41,003 nt of DNA, from contig CAJQHM010000057.1 in the NCBI GenBank assembly GCA_905478195.1, positions 1 through 41,003 of the forward strand, given 5' to 3'. Source of the DNA: an uncultured Pseudomonadales bacterium (GTDB lineage Bacteria > Pseudomonadota > Gammaproteobacteria > Pseudomonadales > Pseudohongiellaceae). The notes beneath the pieces are model-generated. The model worked only from the letters and a program-made list of their open reading frames with translations, was not told the origin of the DNA and did no database searches. The position numbers and the translations under genes were made by a program. Positions 1 to 8,623 of the stretch are shown piece after piece (positions within the stretch are counted from its first letter, which is position 1; each line of letters opens with the position of its first letter).

Positions 1-1
1 G

Positions 2-307
2 ATAAATGAACTCGACCAACAGATTGCAGAGTCTAGATCGCAACTGGATCAGCTACAAACTCATAGTGAACAACAAGCGCAGCATATCTCCCAACAGACC
101 AAGCATATCTCCCAACAGACCAAGCATGTCGCCCAACAGACCAAGCATGTCGCCCAACAGACCAAGCATGTCGCCGAGTTGGAGCGAAGACTCAATGCTA
201 TTTACGACTCCACGAGCTGGAAGTTAATGGGACCGGTCAGACGAATGGGTCGCGCGCTCTCCACAGACAAGCTATCAGATGCAGACAGTTCGGATTCGGA
301 TCGGTAG
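2..307 (+). CDS. C-terminal end of a coiled-coil protein of the glycosyltransferase locus (5' truncated)
   Basis: The open frame enters from the left edge and ends with TAG at 305-307, so only the last 101 residues are present. They begin as a charged, glutamine-rich helix, pass through five seven-residue repeats built on QQTKHVA, and finish with a tryptophan motif (IYDSTSWKLMGPVRRMG) followed by an acidic Asp/Ser tail. A coiled coil ending in this S-x-S-W-K-x-x-x-P-x-R motif is typical of the region between or after catalytic domains in large bacterial glycosyltransferases and methyltransferase-glycosyltransferase fusions. The next gene carries a similar motif internally (SIFWRMTYPLRWLRN). 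The stop is two bases before the next start codon, so the two are almost certainly cotranscribed. The catalytic part, if any, lies outside the window. An ATG-initiated reading at 6-227 in another frame is a shadow. Confidence 0.7.
   Translation: MNELDQQIAESRSQLDQLQTHSEQQAQHISQQTKHISQQTKHVAQQTKHVAQQTKHVAELERRLNAIYDSTSWKLMGPVRRMGRALSTDKLSDADSSDSDR
71..175 (+). repeat. 21-bp tandem repeat, five units, coding for coiled-coil heptads
   Basis: Units start at 71, 92, 113, 134 and 155. The last three are identical (CAACAGACCAAGCATGTCGCC would be the 21-base unit; it reads QQTKHVA). The unit at 92 differs in the last codons (ATATCTCC in place of GTCGCC), and the first, at 71, is more diverged (CAACAAGCGCAGC...). 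The repeat length is a multiple of three and of seven residues, so copy number can change without a frameshift and keeps the coiled-coil register. Confidence 0.85.
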
Positions 308-309
308 TC

Positions 310-3300
310 ATGGAATCTAAAGAGCCAGTCAATAGCGGTGAGAAACCCGCAACTCCAGTCTGTTCCGTCATCGTACCTACCAGAGACAAACTCAACTTTC
401 TCAAGCCCTGTATCGAGAGTATCCTCGCAAGCGAGGATGCCAATTCAATTGAGATAGTCATCGTCGACAATGAGAGCATTGAGATTGAAACCAAAGACTA
501 TCTAAGCTCCCTGAATGCCAGACCGAATGTTCGAGTTCTCGAATGGAACGAGGCATTCAATTTCTCTGCGATAAATAATTTTGCTGCGCAGCAGTGCCTG
601 AGCGACACCGTCTGTTTTCTCAACAACGATATAGAAATAAAAGACCCACAATGGCTTGGTAAACTACTGAGTGTTACGGCAATAGATGAGGTCGGTGCCG
701 TCGGATGCACACTACTGTATCCCGACTCACACATTCAACATGCCGGCATAGCCTTAGATGCAAAGACCATAGCGCAACATATCGCGGTCGGTGAAGACTG
801 TGACTTTCTCACCAAGCTTGGCATAACACAGCCCTATGCCGTAGACGCTGTTACCGCAGCTTGTCTGGTCATGCGCAGAGGACTATTTCTGCGCATGGGA
901 GGGTTCAACGAAGATCAGCTAGCCGTAGCGTACAACGATGTGGATCTATGCCTGCGCCTTGCCGACAAGGGTCTGCCGGTCCTCTGCCATCCCGCTGTCA
1001 CCCTGATCCATCACGAATCGGTTTCCCGGCTCAGCGATGAACTACCCGCGAACCGAAAGCGCGCTCTGAAGGAACACGCCTTCATGCAATTTCGATGGCG
1101 AATAATGCTTATGAGTCGCTCCTTCGTCTCCGGAATTCCCGATCACATTAAGCAGATGGCACTGCAAAACCAGAGCCCGGACGCTGCGCTTACCGATATA
1201 GTGAAAGCGGCCGCTGATGCGCTATATCTGCAAGACAGCGCATCACGCTCTAGCTCGAAAGAGATGCGAAATATGTACTCCGCCGCCACCGCACTAGCGG
1301 AGACTCAGGACTACTTCCGCAATCTACAAAGTGACTACAAGAATCTGGAAGCACACGCAGGCCGGCTACAGAACGCGCTGGATATGGTGGAGAACTCAAT
1401 CTTCTGGCGGATGACTTACCCGCTGCGCTGGTTAAGGAATGCGATAATTCCCGGCGCCGAGAAACCCAGGCCCAATACCAAACCAGCAGCAGATCAGCTC
1501 CCGGCACAGGAAGAAGCTCTGATCGAGAGTCAGCATCGAGAGAAGCAAAGACTTGATAACTCGGCTAAGGCTGCCCTTGCGAAGTTTCTGGCAGGCTCCG
1601 AAAGACTCCAGTTCGAGAAGCCCGAGGCACCTTTACTATCCATCGTTTTGGTCTTCTATCAGCAGGCCCACCTCAGCTTTCTATGTCTGCAATCCCTGCT
1701 CGAATATGCAGATGTCAGCTACGAACTCATCATCGTTGACAACAATTCAACAGATGCGACCACTGATTTGCTCGATGCTATCGATGGAGCAAGCGTCATT
1801 CGCAACACCGAGAACCTGGGCTTCGTGAAGGCCGTAAACCAAGCAGCTGACGCCGCTACTGGCGATTATATCCTTCTTCTCAATAACGATGCCCTGATTG
1901 AGAGAGACTCTTTAACTAATGCGCTGGCGGTTATTGACGGTGATGATTCAGTGGGCGCGGTTGGAGCCAAGATAAAACTACTCGATGGCAGCACTCAAGA
2001 AGCCGGCAGTATTATCTGGAACGATGGAGCCTGCCTGGGATATGGCCGCGGAAAGTCACCCCAGAGTTATGAGTTCATGTATCAACGGGACGTAGACTAC
2101 TGTTCTGGTGCATTTCTGCTTTTCCGGCGCAGCAGTTTCGAAGCACTGGATGGCTTCGACCTGGACTATGCCCCTGCTTACTATGAAGAATCCGACTTCT
2201 GTATTCGGCTTCAGAAACAGGGAAAGCGTATTGTCTACGTGCCCAACTCACAGATAACTCATTATGAGTTCGCCAGTTCCGGCGGGCTTACCGGTGCAAC
2301 AAAACTGCAAGCCGAGCATCGAGAAGTGCTCTGCGCCAAACATGCCGATTTTCTTAGCGGACAGTTCGCCAATGATTCAGCCAATATTCTTCGCGCCCGC
2401 ACACGCAATAATTTTCCCAACATACTCGTCATAGACGATCGCGTCCCACACCCAAGCCTCGGTGCGGGCTACCCACGCTGCTCTAATCTGCTTTATGAAC
2501 TGAGCAAGATGGACTTCAACATCAGCTTTTACCCTCTGCTGTTTCCGGAGGAGAAATGGGAAGACGTCTATACGACTCTCCCCAATAATATAGAAGTCAT
2601 CCTGGACTGTGGCCACGACGAACTAATCTCGTTTCTCGATGCCCGTAAAGACTTCTATCAATTTGTGGTAGTGAGCCGTGTACATAACATGGAATTTTTC
2701 AATCACTGCCTGAGCCTGGACCCAGACCTGCTGGGCGAAGCGAAGATCATCTATGACGCCGAGGCAGTCTCAGCCCCTAGAGAGATACTGCGCATGGGAT
2801 TTCTAGGCGAGGTGCTGTCAACGGAAGATCAGCAGGAGCTCATCCATAAGGAACTAGAACAATCAAAACTCGCTGAGAAGATTGTTGCCGTATCGAATAA
2901 CGAAGCCGAGATTTTCAAGCACCACGGTTACAAGAATACCATAGTGCTGGGCCATACTATCGCGAGTGAACCCGGCAGTAATCACTTCAAACAACGCGAT
3001 GGCCTGCTATTTGTCGGTGCGCTTCGTGACGAGGGCTCGCCCAATGTCGATTCTTTGCTCTGGTTTCTCATCAACGTATTTCCTCTCTTGGAACAGGCAA
3101 TCCCGGGCATTCAATTGAATGTGGTCGGCGATAACTCGGCACCTTCACTGGCAACAATTAACAAGCCCAGCATTAATTTTACCGGCCGACTGGACTCCAT
3201 CGATCAGATGTATAACAACTGCAGAGTGTTTATCGCACCGACTCGTTTCGCTGCGGGCATCCCTCACAAGGTTCACGAGGCGGCAGCAAAGGGCTTGCCG

Positions 3301-3516
3301 TCGGTAACCACCGCCTTACTCGCAAAGCAGCTAGGCTGGCAGGATGGAAAAGAGTTATTGATAGCGGACAAGCCCAAGGATTATGCGGCGCAGTGTATAA
3401 AGCTATATCAGGAAGAAAAGCTCTGGGCAGATATTCGCAGCGCAGGCTTGAAGGCAATAGTTGATGATTGCTCCGAGGAAACTTTTCGCAATAATCTGGC
3501 CGGGCTTTTTAGATAG
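310..3516 (+). CDS. Large three-domain glycosyltransferase (GT2-GT2-GT4)
   Basis: This 1068-residue protein carries three sugar-transferase domains in a row. Residues about 17-270 form a GT-A (GT2) domain starting VCSVIVPTRDK, with the metal-site-like NNDIEI near 105. Residues about 330-378 are a helical linker ending SIFWRMTYPLRWLRN. Residues about 441-660 form a second GT2 domain (SIVLVFYQQAHLS, IIVDNNSTDAT, LLLNNDALIE near 525). Residues about 700-1068 are a GT-B (GT4-like) domain (LLFVGALRDEGSPNVDSL near 899, GIPHKVHEAAAKGLP near 983). No signal peptide or membrane span is seen, so it should act at the cytoplasmic face, building an O-antigen or exopolysaccharide. The ATG at 310 follows the upstream stop by two bases, indicating an operon. 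Linkages and sugars cannot be read from sequence. Confidence 0.9.
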   Translation: MESKEPVNSGEKPATPVCSVIVPTRDKLNFLKPCIESILASEDANSIEIVIVDNESIEIETKDYLSSLNARPNVRVLEWNEAFNFSAINNFAAQQCLSDTVCFLNNDIEIKDPQWLGKLLSVTAIDEVGAVGCTLLYPDSHIQHAGIALDAKTIAQHIAVGEDCDFLTKLGITQPYAVDAVTAACLVMRRGLFLRMGGFNEDQLAVAYNDVDLCLRLADKGLPVLCHPAVTLIHHESVSRLSDELPANRKRALKEHAFMQFRWRIMLMSRSFVSGIPDHIKQMALQNQSPDAALTDIVKAAADALYLQDSASRSSSKEMRNMYSAATALAETQDYFRNLQSDYKNLEAHAGRLQNALDMVENSIFWRMTYPLRWLRNAIIPGAEKPRPNTKPAADQLPAQEEALIESQHREKQRLDNSAKAALAKFLAGSERLQFEKPEAPLLSIVLVFYQQAHLSFLCLQSLLEYADVSYELIIVDNNSTDATTDLLDAIDGASVIRNTENLGFVKAVNQAADAATGDYILLLNNDALIERDSLTNALAVIDGDDSVGAVGAKIKLLDGSTQEAGSIIWNDGACLGYGRGKSPQSYEFMYQRDVDYCSGAFLLFRRSSFEALDGFDLDYAPAYYEESDFCIRLQKQGKRIVYVPNSQITHYEFASSGGLTGATKLQAEHREVLCAKHADFLSGQFANDSANILRARTRNNFPNILVIDDRVPHPSLGAGYPRCSNLLYELSKMDFNISFYPLLFPEEKWEDVYTTLPNNIEVILDCGHDELISFLDARKDFYQFVVVSRVHNMEFFNHCLSLDPDLLGEAKIIYDAEAVSAPREILRMGFLGEVLSTEDQQELIHKELEQSKLAEKIVAVSNNEAEIFKHHGYKNTIVLGHTIASEPGSNHFKQRDGLLFVGALRDEGSPNVDSLLWFLINVFPLLEQAIPGIQLNVVGDNSAPSLATINKPSINFTGRLDSIDQMYNNCRVFIAPTRFAAGIPHKVHEAAAKGLPSVTTALLAKQLGWQDGKELLIADKPKDYAAQCIKLYQEEKLWADIRSAGLKAIVDDCSEETFRNNLAGLFR

Positions 3517-3519
3517 ACA

Positions 3520-4461
3520 TCAGAAGCGTCTGGCTAAGCGGTACATCAGCCGCTGCACAATACCGATCTTAATCCCCATGCCGGAACACAGCCGCAGGCT
3601 TAAGCGCTGCCTGGCAGACAACTGCGCACCGTAACAGCGGCGAAACTCGGCGGCCTGAATAGCTACTTCGACCAGGTGATCGTTGGGTTTGCGAGTCAGT
3701 ATTCTGCGCCATAGCGACATATTGACGGCCGACACCTTGGCAAATTCCTTAGCCCCAATCGTGTTGTTACCATGCTGGCGATAGTGCACCAAGGGTATAT
3801 CCATATAGACAATCCTGCCGAACGCCGCGGCTATCAAGCCCAACCACCAGTCATGCATAATCGCATTAGCCGCAATCGGTAATGCTTTCGCAGCCAGGGC
3901 CTCGTTGATCAGCGCCGTACAGCCTGTCACTAGATTGCTAATCACAAGATTCTCAAAACTGTTTCTCTCAATTTCCAAGCCTTGATATCGAATCAAAGAT
4001 TTCGCTATCATCGTATTCTGTTCCGAAACGACTTCGAGATCGCTATGTACTAGTACTGCTTGTGCCGAGTCGCCATCTGCTTCTGCGTCGATCATGGCTG
4101 CTACTTGTTTCTCAATCTTATCCGGGAACCAGGTATCGTCCTGATCGCAAAACATCATATAGGCAGACTCTAGCCCTATAGCGGTTTTGTTCTGAAGCAC
4201 GTAGTCGATAAGAAAAGCAAAGCCGCCACTGGCTCCTTTGTTCTCATCATCGCGCGGCAGTAAATGTATCTGGCCGGGGTTCGCCAGCGCATAGCCTTCC
4301 AATATGGCTACGGTCCCATCGGATGAACCATCGTCACGTACGACCAGAATAAAATTGGAATATGACTGCGCCAGAAGCGAATTAAGTTGCTCTCCGAGAA
4401 ACCTTTCACCGTTGTAAGTGGAAAGCAGTACCGCTATTTTTGTTTGATTGCTCATCTGCAC
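3520..4461 (-). CDS. GT2 family glycosyltransferase, rhamnosyltransferase-like
   Basis: A 313-residue GT-A enzyme. It starts with the classic nucleotide-sugar fold (IAVLLSTYNGERFL), has DDGSSDGT at 43-50 and the acceptor/metal motif CDQDDTW near residue 112. This arrangement is common in rhamnosyl- and other deoxyhexose transferases of O-antigen clusters. The sequence ends in a basic tail. The longest frame starts at GTG 4461, directly behind the stop of the upstream gene; an ATG two codons in (4455) has AGGTG just before it and may be the true start. It is the last gene of a minus-strand set and ends three bases from the convergent large glycosyltransferase, leaving no room for a separate terminator. 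Confidence 0.85.
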   Translation of the reverse strand: MQMSNQTKIAVLLSTYNGERFLGEQLNSLLAQSYSNFILVVRDDGSSDGTVAILEGYALANPGQIHLLPRDDENKGASGGFAFLIDYVLQNKTAIGLESAYMMFCDQDDTWFPDKIEKQVAAMIDAEADGDSAQAVLVHSDLEVVSEQNTMIAKSLIRYQGLEIERNSFENLVISNLVTGCTALINEALAAKALPIAANAIMHDWWLGLIAAAFGRIVYMDIPLVHYRQHGNNTIGAKEFAKVSAVNMSLWRRILTRKPNDHLVEVAIQAAEFRRCYGAQLSARQRLSLRLCSGMGIKIGIVQRLMYRLARRF

Positions 4462-5394
4462 CTACGCCATGGTCTTCGCATCACGAATTCCGGAACGAAT
4501 ATTTTGGAAATATTCCCTGCGCTGTGGAGAAGATAGCAATAACCAAACCACTTTCAAGGTGAAGCGAATCATGTCTCGAAGTTTCCATCCCAACGGCGAG
4601 TATGGCGCGCTGTACAGGTGTATTCTATTTCTGCTGGAGTAGTATGTACGCGAAGGATTATGCTGTGCGATCAACCCCGCCTTCACCAAAGGATTAGAAC
4701 TGCGTTCACCTATGGCATGATAGAGCACGGCAGCATCGGTACCAACGAGATCGAAGCCCAAAGACTTGGCGCGAAAACACCATTCCAAATCGATATTGTC
4801 GATGAAGTAGCTTTCCTTCATGTCCCCAGCCTCATCGATACAATCAAGAGATAACAGCGAGCCAGAAGTAATCAGAAAATCCGCAATAAAGTGTTTCTCT
4901 TGGCCAGCGAAGCACCTGTCTGAACGCAGAAAAATCTTGCTGAATAATTTGAACGGTGTCTGTCGCATAGTCTGGGGATTGATAATTCGAGGTCCTATTG
5001 CGGCGATTCCCTTAGCGCTGAAGCTATTCGCGTCTTTGTGGGCTGCGAGCATACGCCTCACGAATAAGTCACACAGGCTGCTGTCCTGATCGAACAGAAA
5101 GACATAGTCATAATTTTCTGCGCGTGCCCAGGCAATACCCTTATTGAGAGCCTTTGCCAGACCTTCGTTTCCATCAAGGCGCATCAGCTCGACGCAACGC
5201 TCATAGACCATAATGGAATCAGCTATTTCATCGATGGCCTCTGAGCCATTATCGATGACGATGAAGTCGGTTTCTTTATTGAGCTGGCTGACCAGTTTCA
5301 GGAGTGCGGTTACATCAGGATTATAGGTCACTACCACGGCGCAACTACCCGATTCAGCGGGATCTTTCTCCGCCAGTGCGTCCTTAGCTTTCAC
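4462..5394 (-). CDS. Rhamnosyltransferase-like GT2 glycosyltransferase
   Basis: A 310-residue GT2 enzyme of the dTDP-rhamnosyltransferase type. Supporting motifs are AVVVTYNPD at 19-27, FIVIDNGSE at 44-52, the GNEGLAKALNKGI block at 75-87, and FLFDQDSSL at 99-107, where DQDSS is the DXD-like metal site of this subgroup. The C-terminal part contains a basic amphipathic stretch (WKLRDMIRFTLKVVWLLL) that may bind the inner membrane. The start is GTG at 5394, overlapping the end of the upstream membrane-protein gene by 11 bases, with GGAAG about eight bases ahead. Translational coupling with both neighbours is likely. Donor and acceptor are inferred from the family only. Confidence 0.85.
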   Translation of the reverse strand: MKAKDALAEKDPAESGSCAVVVTYNPDVTALLKLVSQLNKETDFIVIDNGSEAIDEIADSIMVYERCVELMRLDGNEGLAKALNKGIAWARAENYDYVFLFDQDSSLCDLFVRRMLAAHKDANSFSAKGIAAIGPRIINPQTMRQTPFKLFSKIFLRSDRCFAGQEKHFIADFLITSGSLLSLDCIDEAGDMKESYFIDNIDLEWCFRAKSLGFDLVGTDAAVLYHAIGERSSNPLVKAGLIAQHNPSRTYYSSRNRIHLYSAPYSPLGWKLRDMIRFTLKVVWLLLSSPQRREYFQNIRSGIRDAKTMA

Positions 5395-5893
5395 CTGGCA
5401 CTTCCGCTGAGATTGAGAGCCGACCGGGGTCGTTACGCGACAGGATTAGGAAATAGGCGATAGAGGCGATACCCAGGCACAGACCTACGACCACGCCCGC
5501 ATCAAGGATACCTCGCCAGGGTTGTGGCAAACTGCGCGCGATAAGCACGAAACAGATAATCATAGCTGTAAGGGCGAAGGAGAGAATCTGGCGCTTTCTA
5601 GTGGCATAGATATAGCCCATGCAGAAAAGTGGCGCGAGCAGAACATGTATTGGCCTAGGGTTGGCAGCAAGGTATCGGGCCCGCACCACCACTCTAGGCG
5701 CAAAGGCACGATGAAATCCCTTGTATCCTTCCGCATAAGCCATATAGATCACGCTAAAACAAAGCGCAAACCAGTGAAATGCCGACATCGGGGAATTTTC
5801 CAGCTCTAGAGCCATTGGTGCTAGCCTATATATAGCGAAGCTCAGCAATAATATTACCCCGCCGATACCCCATGCCATGCCGAATACTTTCAC
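5384..5893 (-). CDS. Small polytopic membrane protein of the glycosyltransferase operon
   Basis: This 169-residue protein is almost entirely hydrophobic. Likely membrane spans are near residues 5-25, 41-56, 84-98, 104-120 and 131-152, with a basic loop (RAFAPRVVVRARYLAANPRP) between the second and third. I do not recognise a named family. The position as first gene of a rhamnosyltransferase operon fits a role in polysaccharide export or anchoring, but nothing in the sequence proves it. The start is GTG at 5893, 30 bases downstream of a -10 box on this strand; an ATG at 5878 is an alternative lacking a Shine-Dalgarno. Confidence 0.65.
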   Translation of the reverse strand: MKVFGMAWGIGGVILLLSFAIYRLAPMALELENSPMSAFHWFALCFSVIYMAYAEGYKGFHRAFAPRVVVRARYLAANPRPIHVLLAPLFCMGYIYATRKRQILSFALTAMIICFVLIARSLPQPWRGILDAGVVVGLCLGIASIAYFLILSRNDPGRLSISAEVPGES

Positions 5894-5922
5894 TTTACAT
5901 CACTGCCTTGAAATAAGACGCC

Positions 5923-5951
5923 ATTATAGCGGCTTTAGTGAAGAACCTGAA
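5923..5951 (-). promoter_or_regulatory. Probable sigma-70 promoter of the minus-strand glycosyltransferase operon
   Basis: On the minus strand there is a perfect TATAAT at 5928-5923, with TTCAGG 17 bases upstream (5951-5946) as a weak -35. Transcription would start near 5916, leaving a leader of roughly 20 bases before the GTG at 5893. Confidence 0.5.
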
Positions 5952-6126
5952 AAATCATTGCGTCTCCTCTCTATAGCTTTCTAAACCCCAGCCTTGGGAC
6001 GTCGCATCTAAAGATAAAGTGAGATATTATTTCGCCCTGAATCACGGCGGCTGTACCTCACTTAATACGTTCAGTCGACCCCAATTAGCCTCCTTACTGC
6101 AGCAGCTTTACTACAGGATAGAAAAA

Positions 6127-7080
6127 ATGGGTGTAAAACTTGGTGTGGTGATGGACCCGATAGAATCCATTACTGTTAAGAAAGACACAACACTAGCCAT
6201 GCTACTGGCCGCTCAGAAACGCGGCTGGATCATCCACTACATGCTGCAATCCGATATGTATCTGGATCAGGGTCAATGTCGTGCAACGATTCAAACTCTC
6301 TCGGTTAGAGACGATGAAAATGATTGGTTTAGTCTAGGCAGTAAGACCGACATCGCACTATCCGATCTTGATGTAATACTCATGCGAAAAGATCCTCCTT
6401 TCGATATAGATTATATCTATTCCACCTATCTACTTGAGCAGGCACAGCGCGAAGGGACGATGATCGTAAATGATCCGCAAAGCCTACGTGACTGCAATGA
6501 AAAATTGTTCGCGACTCAATTTCCACAATGCTGCCCACCGCTAGTCGTTGCATCCTCTCAAGAAAAGCTAAAGGCATTTCACGAAAAGCACGAAGACGTA
6601 ATATACAAGCCACTAGATGGAATGGGGGGTGCTTCGATTTTTCGCGTTAAGGTCGGCGACCCTAACCTGAGTGTCGTAATAGAAACACTGACTGATAACG
6701 GTCGACAACAAATCATGGCGCAGAAGTTTATCCCTGATATCGTCAATGGTGACAAGCGTATCTTGATGATCGATGGCGAACCAGTAGATTATGCCCTCGC
6801 CAGAATTCCGGCATCAGGAGAAACCAGAGGCAACCTGGCGGCCGGGGGAAGTGGTGTGGCACAAGAGCTAACCGAGAAGGATCGCTGGATTTGTGAGCAG
6901 GTTGGCCCTGTTCTCAGAGAAAAAAATCTACTCTTCGTAGGGCTCGATGTGATAGGCGACTATCTAACCGAGATTAACGTCACCAGCCCAACTTGCATAC
7001 GCGAGATAGACAAAGCGTTCAACCTCGACATTGCTGGCGACTTAATGGATTGTATCCAGGCGAAGCTAGAAATAGCTTGA
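6127..7080 (+). CDS. gshB: Glutathione synthetase
   Basis: Joins gamma-glutamylcysteine and glycine using ATP, the second step of glutathione synthesis, in the cytoplasm. The 317-residue protein matches the usual length (about 316). It begins VKLGVVMDPIESITVKKD, has the ATP-grasp loop YKPLDGMGGASIFRV, and ends with the family block LTEINVTSPTCIREI. The frame is open back to a GTG at 6019, but family proteins begin exactly at the MGVKLG methionine, and AGGA lies eight bases before ATG 6127, so the 36-residue extension is rejected. The next gene is tonB-like, as in Pseudomonas. Confidence 0.96.
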   Translation: MGVKLGVVMDPIESITVKKDTTLAMLLAAQKRGWIIHYMLQSDMYLDQGQCRATIQTLSVRDDENDWFSLGSKTDIALSDLDVILMRKDPPFDIDYIYSTYLLEQAQREGTMIVNDPQSLRDCNEKLFATQFPQCCPPLVVASSQEKLKAFHEKHEDVIYKPLDGMGGASIFRVKVGDPNLSVVIETLTDNGRQQIMAQKFIPDIVNGDKRILMIDGEPVDYALARIPASGETRGNLAAGGSGVAQELTEKDRWICEQVGPVLREKNLLFVGLDVIGDYLTEINVTSPTCIREIDKAFNLDIAGDLMDCIQAKLEIA

Positions 7081-7110
7081 GTACAGCAATATCTTTTATA
7101 AGGCAGATAC

Positions 7111-7986
7111 ATGGCTACCAGCGATGAGGAACTATCCAGAGAGCGCTTTGGCTTTACTGTTTTTCTCTCGGCATGTGTTCATGCGATCATAATTTTGGGC
7201 GTGGGTTTTACCTACTTGGAAGAACTGAATAGCGAACCCGCTCTTGAAATAACTATGGCTCAGTACCGCAGTGAGTTCGCTCCCGATGAAGCCGACTTTT
7301 TCGCGCAAGAGAATCAAATAGGTAGTGGCGCACTCGATAGTGCTGCGGCACCCAGCACTCCTTTCAAATCTGATTTCAATGCCGATGTGATTCAGGAGGT
7401 CGTTCCCGTTCCACAGGCACAGGAAATAGTTAACGAGATTGAGGTTCAGGACATCGCAGTTATCTCTTCGTTCCAGAATGAACAAAAAGTACAACAACAG
7501 CTGGATGAACTGGAACCTGAAGAAGATACGCTCCTCTCCGATCAATCCACACCAGATGATCTAAGTCTCGCAATCGCCAGCTTACAGGCACAACTAGATC
7601 TGCAAAGACAGGTCTACGCCAAGCGGCCCAGGAAATACACGATTTCATCGGCCTCCACAAAGAAAAGCCATGACGCACTCTATTTGGATGGCTGGCGCAG
7701 AAGAATAGAAGCCGTCGGCAATATCAACTATCCCAACGAAGCGAGAATACAAAGGCTCTACGGTAACCTTAGAATGTTAGTAGCACTATTCCCTAATGGT
7801 GAAGTCTCAGAGATACAAATTCTGCAGTCTTCGGGCCATAGCGTGCTTGACCAAGCTGCCGTTCAAATTGTTAATATGGCCGCCCCGTTCGATCCATTTC
7901 CTGAGGCAATGCGCGCCGAAGCTGATATACTGGAAATTATACGCACCTGGCGCTTCCATGAAGGCAACGCACTAACCAGCTTCTAG
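7111..7986 (+). CDS. TonB-family energy transducer
   Basis: A 291-residue protein with one N-terminal membrane anchor (about residues 13-35, FTVFLSACVHAIIILGVGF), a long acidic and glutamine-rich periplasmic linker (about 50-185), and a C-terminal TonB domain (about 195-285) with GNINYPNEARIQRLYGNLRM and the SSGHSVLDQAAVQIV block. It would couple the proton gradient from ExbB/ExbD to an outer-membrane receptor, or serve another envelope role. No exbB/exbD or receptor gene is nearby. The linker is acidic instead of the Pro-Glu/Pro-Lys type of E. coli TonB, as in the Pseudomonas gshB-linked homologue. AAGG lies eight bases before the ATG. Confidence 0.85.
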   Translation: MATSDEELSRERFGFTVFLSACVHAIIILGVGFTYLEELNSEPALEITMAQYRSEFAPDEADFFAQENQIGSGALDSAAAPSTPFKSDFNADVIQEVVPVPQAQEIVNEIEVQDIAVISSFQNEQKVQQQLDELEPEEDTLLSDQSTPDDLSLAIASLQAQLDLQRQVYAKRPRKYTISSASTKKSHDALYLDGWRRRIEAVGNINYPNEARIQRLYGNLRMLVALFPNGEVSEIQILQSSGHSVLDQAAVQIVNMAAPFDPFPEAMRAEADILEIIRTWRFHEGNALTSF

Positions 7987-8020
7987 AGTTACTCAGTAAC
8001 TAAATCCAGCATTCGGACCA

Positions 8021-8599
8021 ATGAACGACATCAGCAAGCCAAACTACCTAGAGAATCAGTTCCTGATCGCAATGCCGCAGATGGCGGACTCTTTTTTTGC
8101 GAACACTCTAACCTACCTGTGGAAACACAACGACGATGGTGCGCTAGGCATAGTCATCAATAAGCCATTGCAGGCTAGCATCGCCGACATATTCGATGAA
8201 CTGCAGATCGAATGCACTATAGCGGACGGCCCTTTTCGAGAAAGATCCGTTCTGGCGGGCGGGCCGGTGGAGCAAGATAAAGGCTTTATTATCCATGATG
8301 CGGTTAAAGCCTGGGAGTCTTCAATATCAGTAGCAGATGGCATCAGTATCTGCACATCGAAATCTATCCTGGAAGATATCGCCCATGGCAATGGTCCTGC
8401 AAACTACGTCGTCGCGCTAGGTTGTGCAGGTTGGGAAGCCGGTCAGTTAGAGCAGGAGATTAGTGCGAATGCCTGGCTTACGGTTCCCGCAAACAGCGAT
8501 CTAATTTTTTCCAGCAACTATGCGAAGAAGACCCAGCGCGCGGCGTCACTCTTAGGGGTGGATCTGCAGCACCTTTCACCAGCCGCTGGTCATTCCTAA
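8021..8599 (+). CDS. yqgE: YqgE/AlgH family protein (UPF0301)
   Basis: A 192-residue member of the YqgE/AlgH family. It starts with LENQFLIAMPQMADSFF, followed by DDGALGIVINKP and LAGGPVEQDKGFIIH, all conserved signature blocks, and keeps the ALGCAGWEAGQLEQEI segment. The biochemical function of the family is not settled; in Pseudomonas the homologue algH was linked to alginate control. Its place between the tonB-like gene and ruvX is the standard gammaproteobacterial order and suggests cotranscription. It is cytoplasmic, with no signal or membrane span. Confidence 0.93.
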   Translation: MNDISKPNYLENQFLIAMPQMADSFFANTLTYLWKHNDDGALGIVINKPLQASIADIFDELQIECTIADGPFRERSVLAGGPVEQDKGFIIHDAVKAWESSISVADGISICTSKSILEDIAHGNGPANYVVALGCAGWEAGQLEQEISANAWLTVPANSDLIFSSNYAKKTQRAASLLGVDLQHLSPAAGHS

Positions 8600-8623
8600 A
8601 CTCACACAATTCGGCTACGGCAA

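Noticed and set aside
71..175. Direct repeats as a CRISPR array
   Set aside because: Units are contiguous with no spacers and keep an open coding frame.
6019..6126. GTG start giving gshB a 36-residue N-terminal extension
   Set aside because: Glutathione synthetases begin at the MGVKLG position, and AGGA stands at the right distance before ATG 6127.
7132..7545. 137-residue minus-strand frame opposite the tonB-like gene
   Set aside because: No recognisable domain, low-complexity composition, and it lies wholly inside a real gene.
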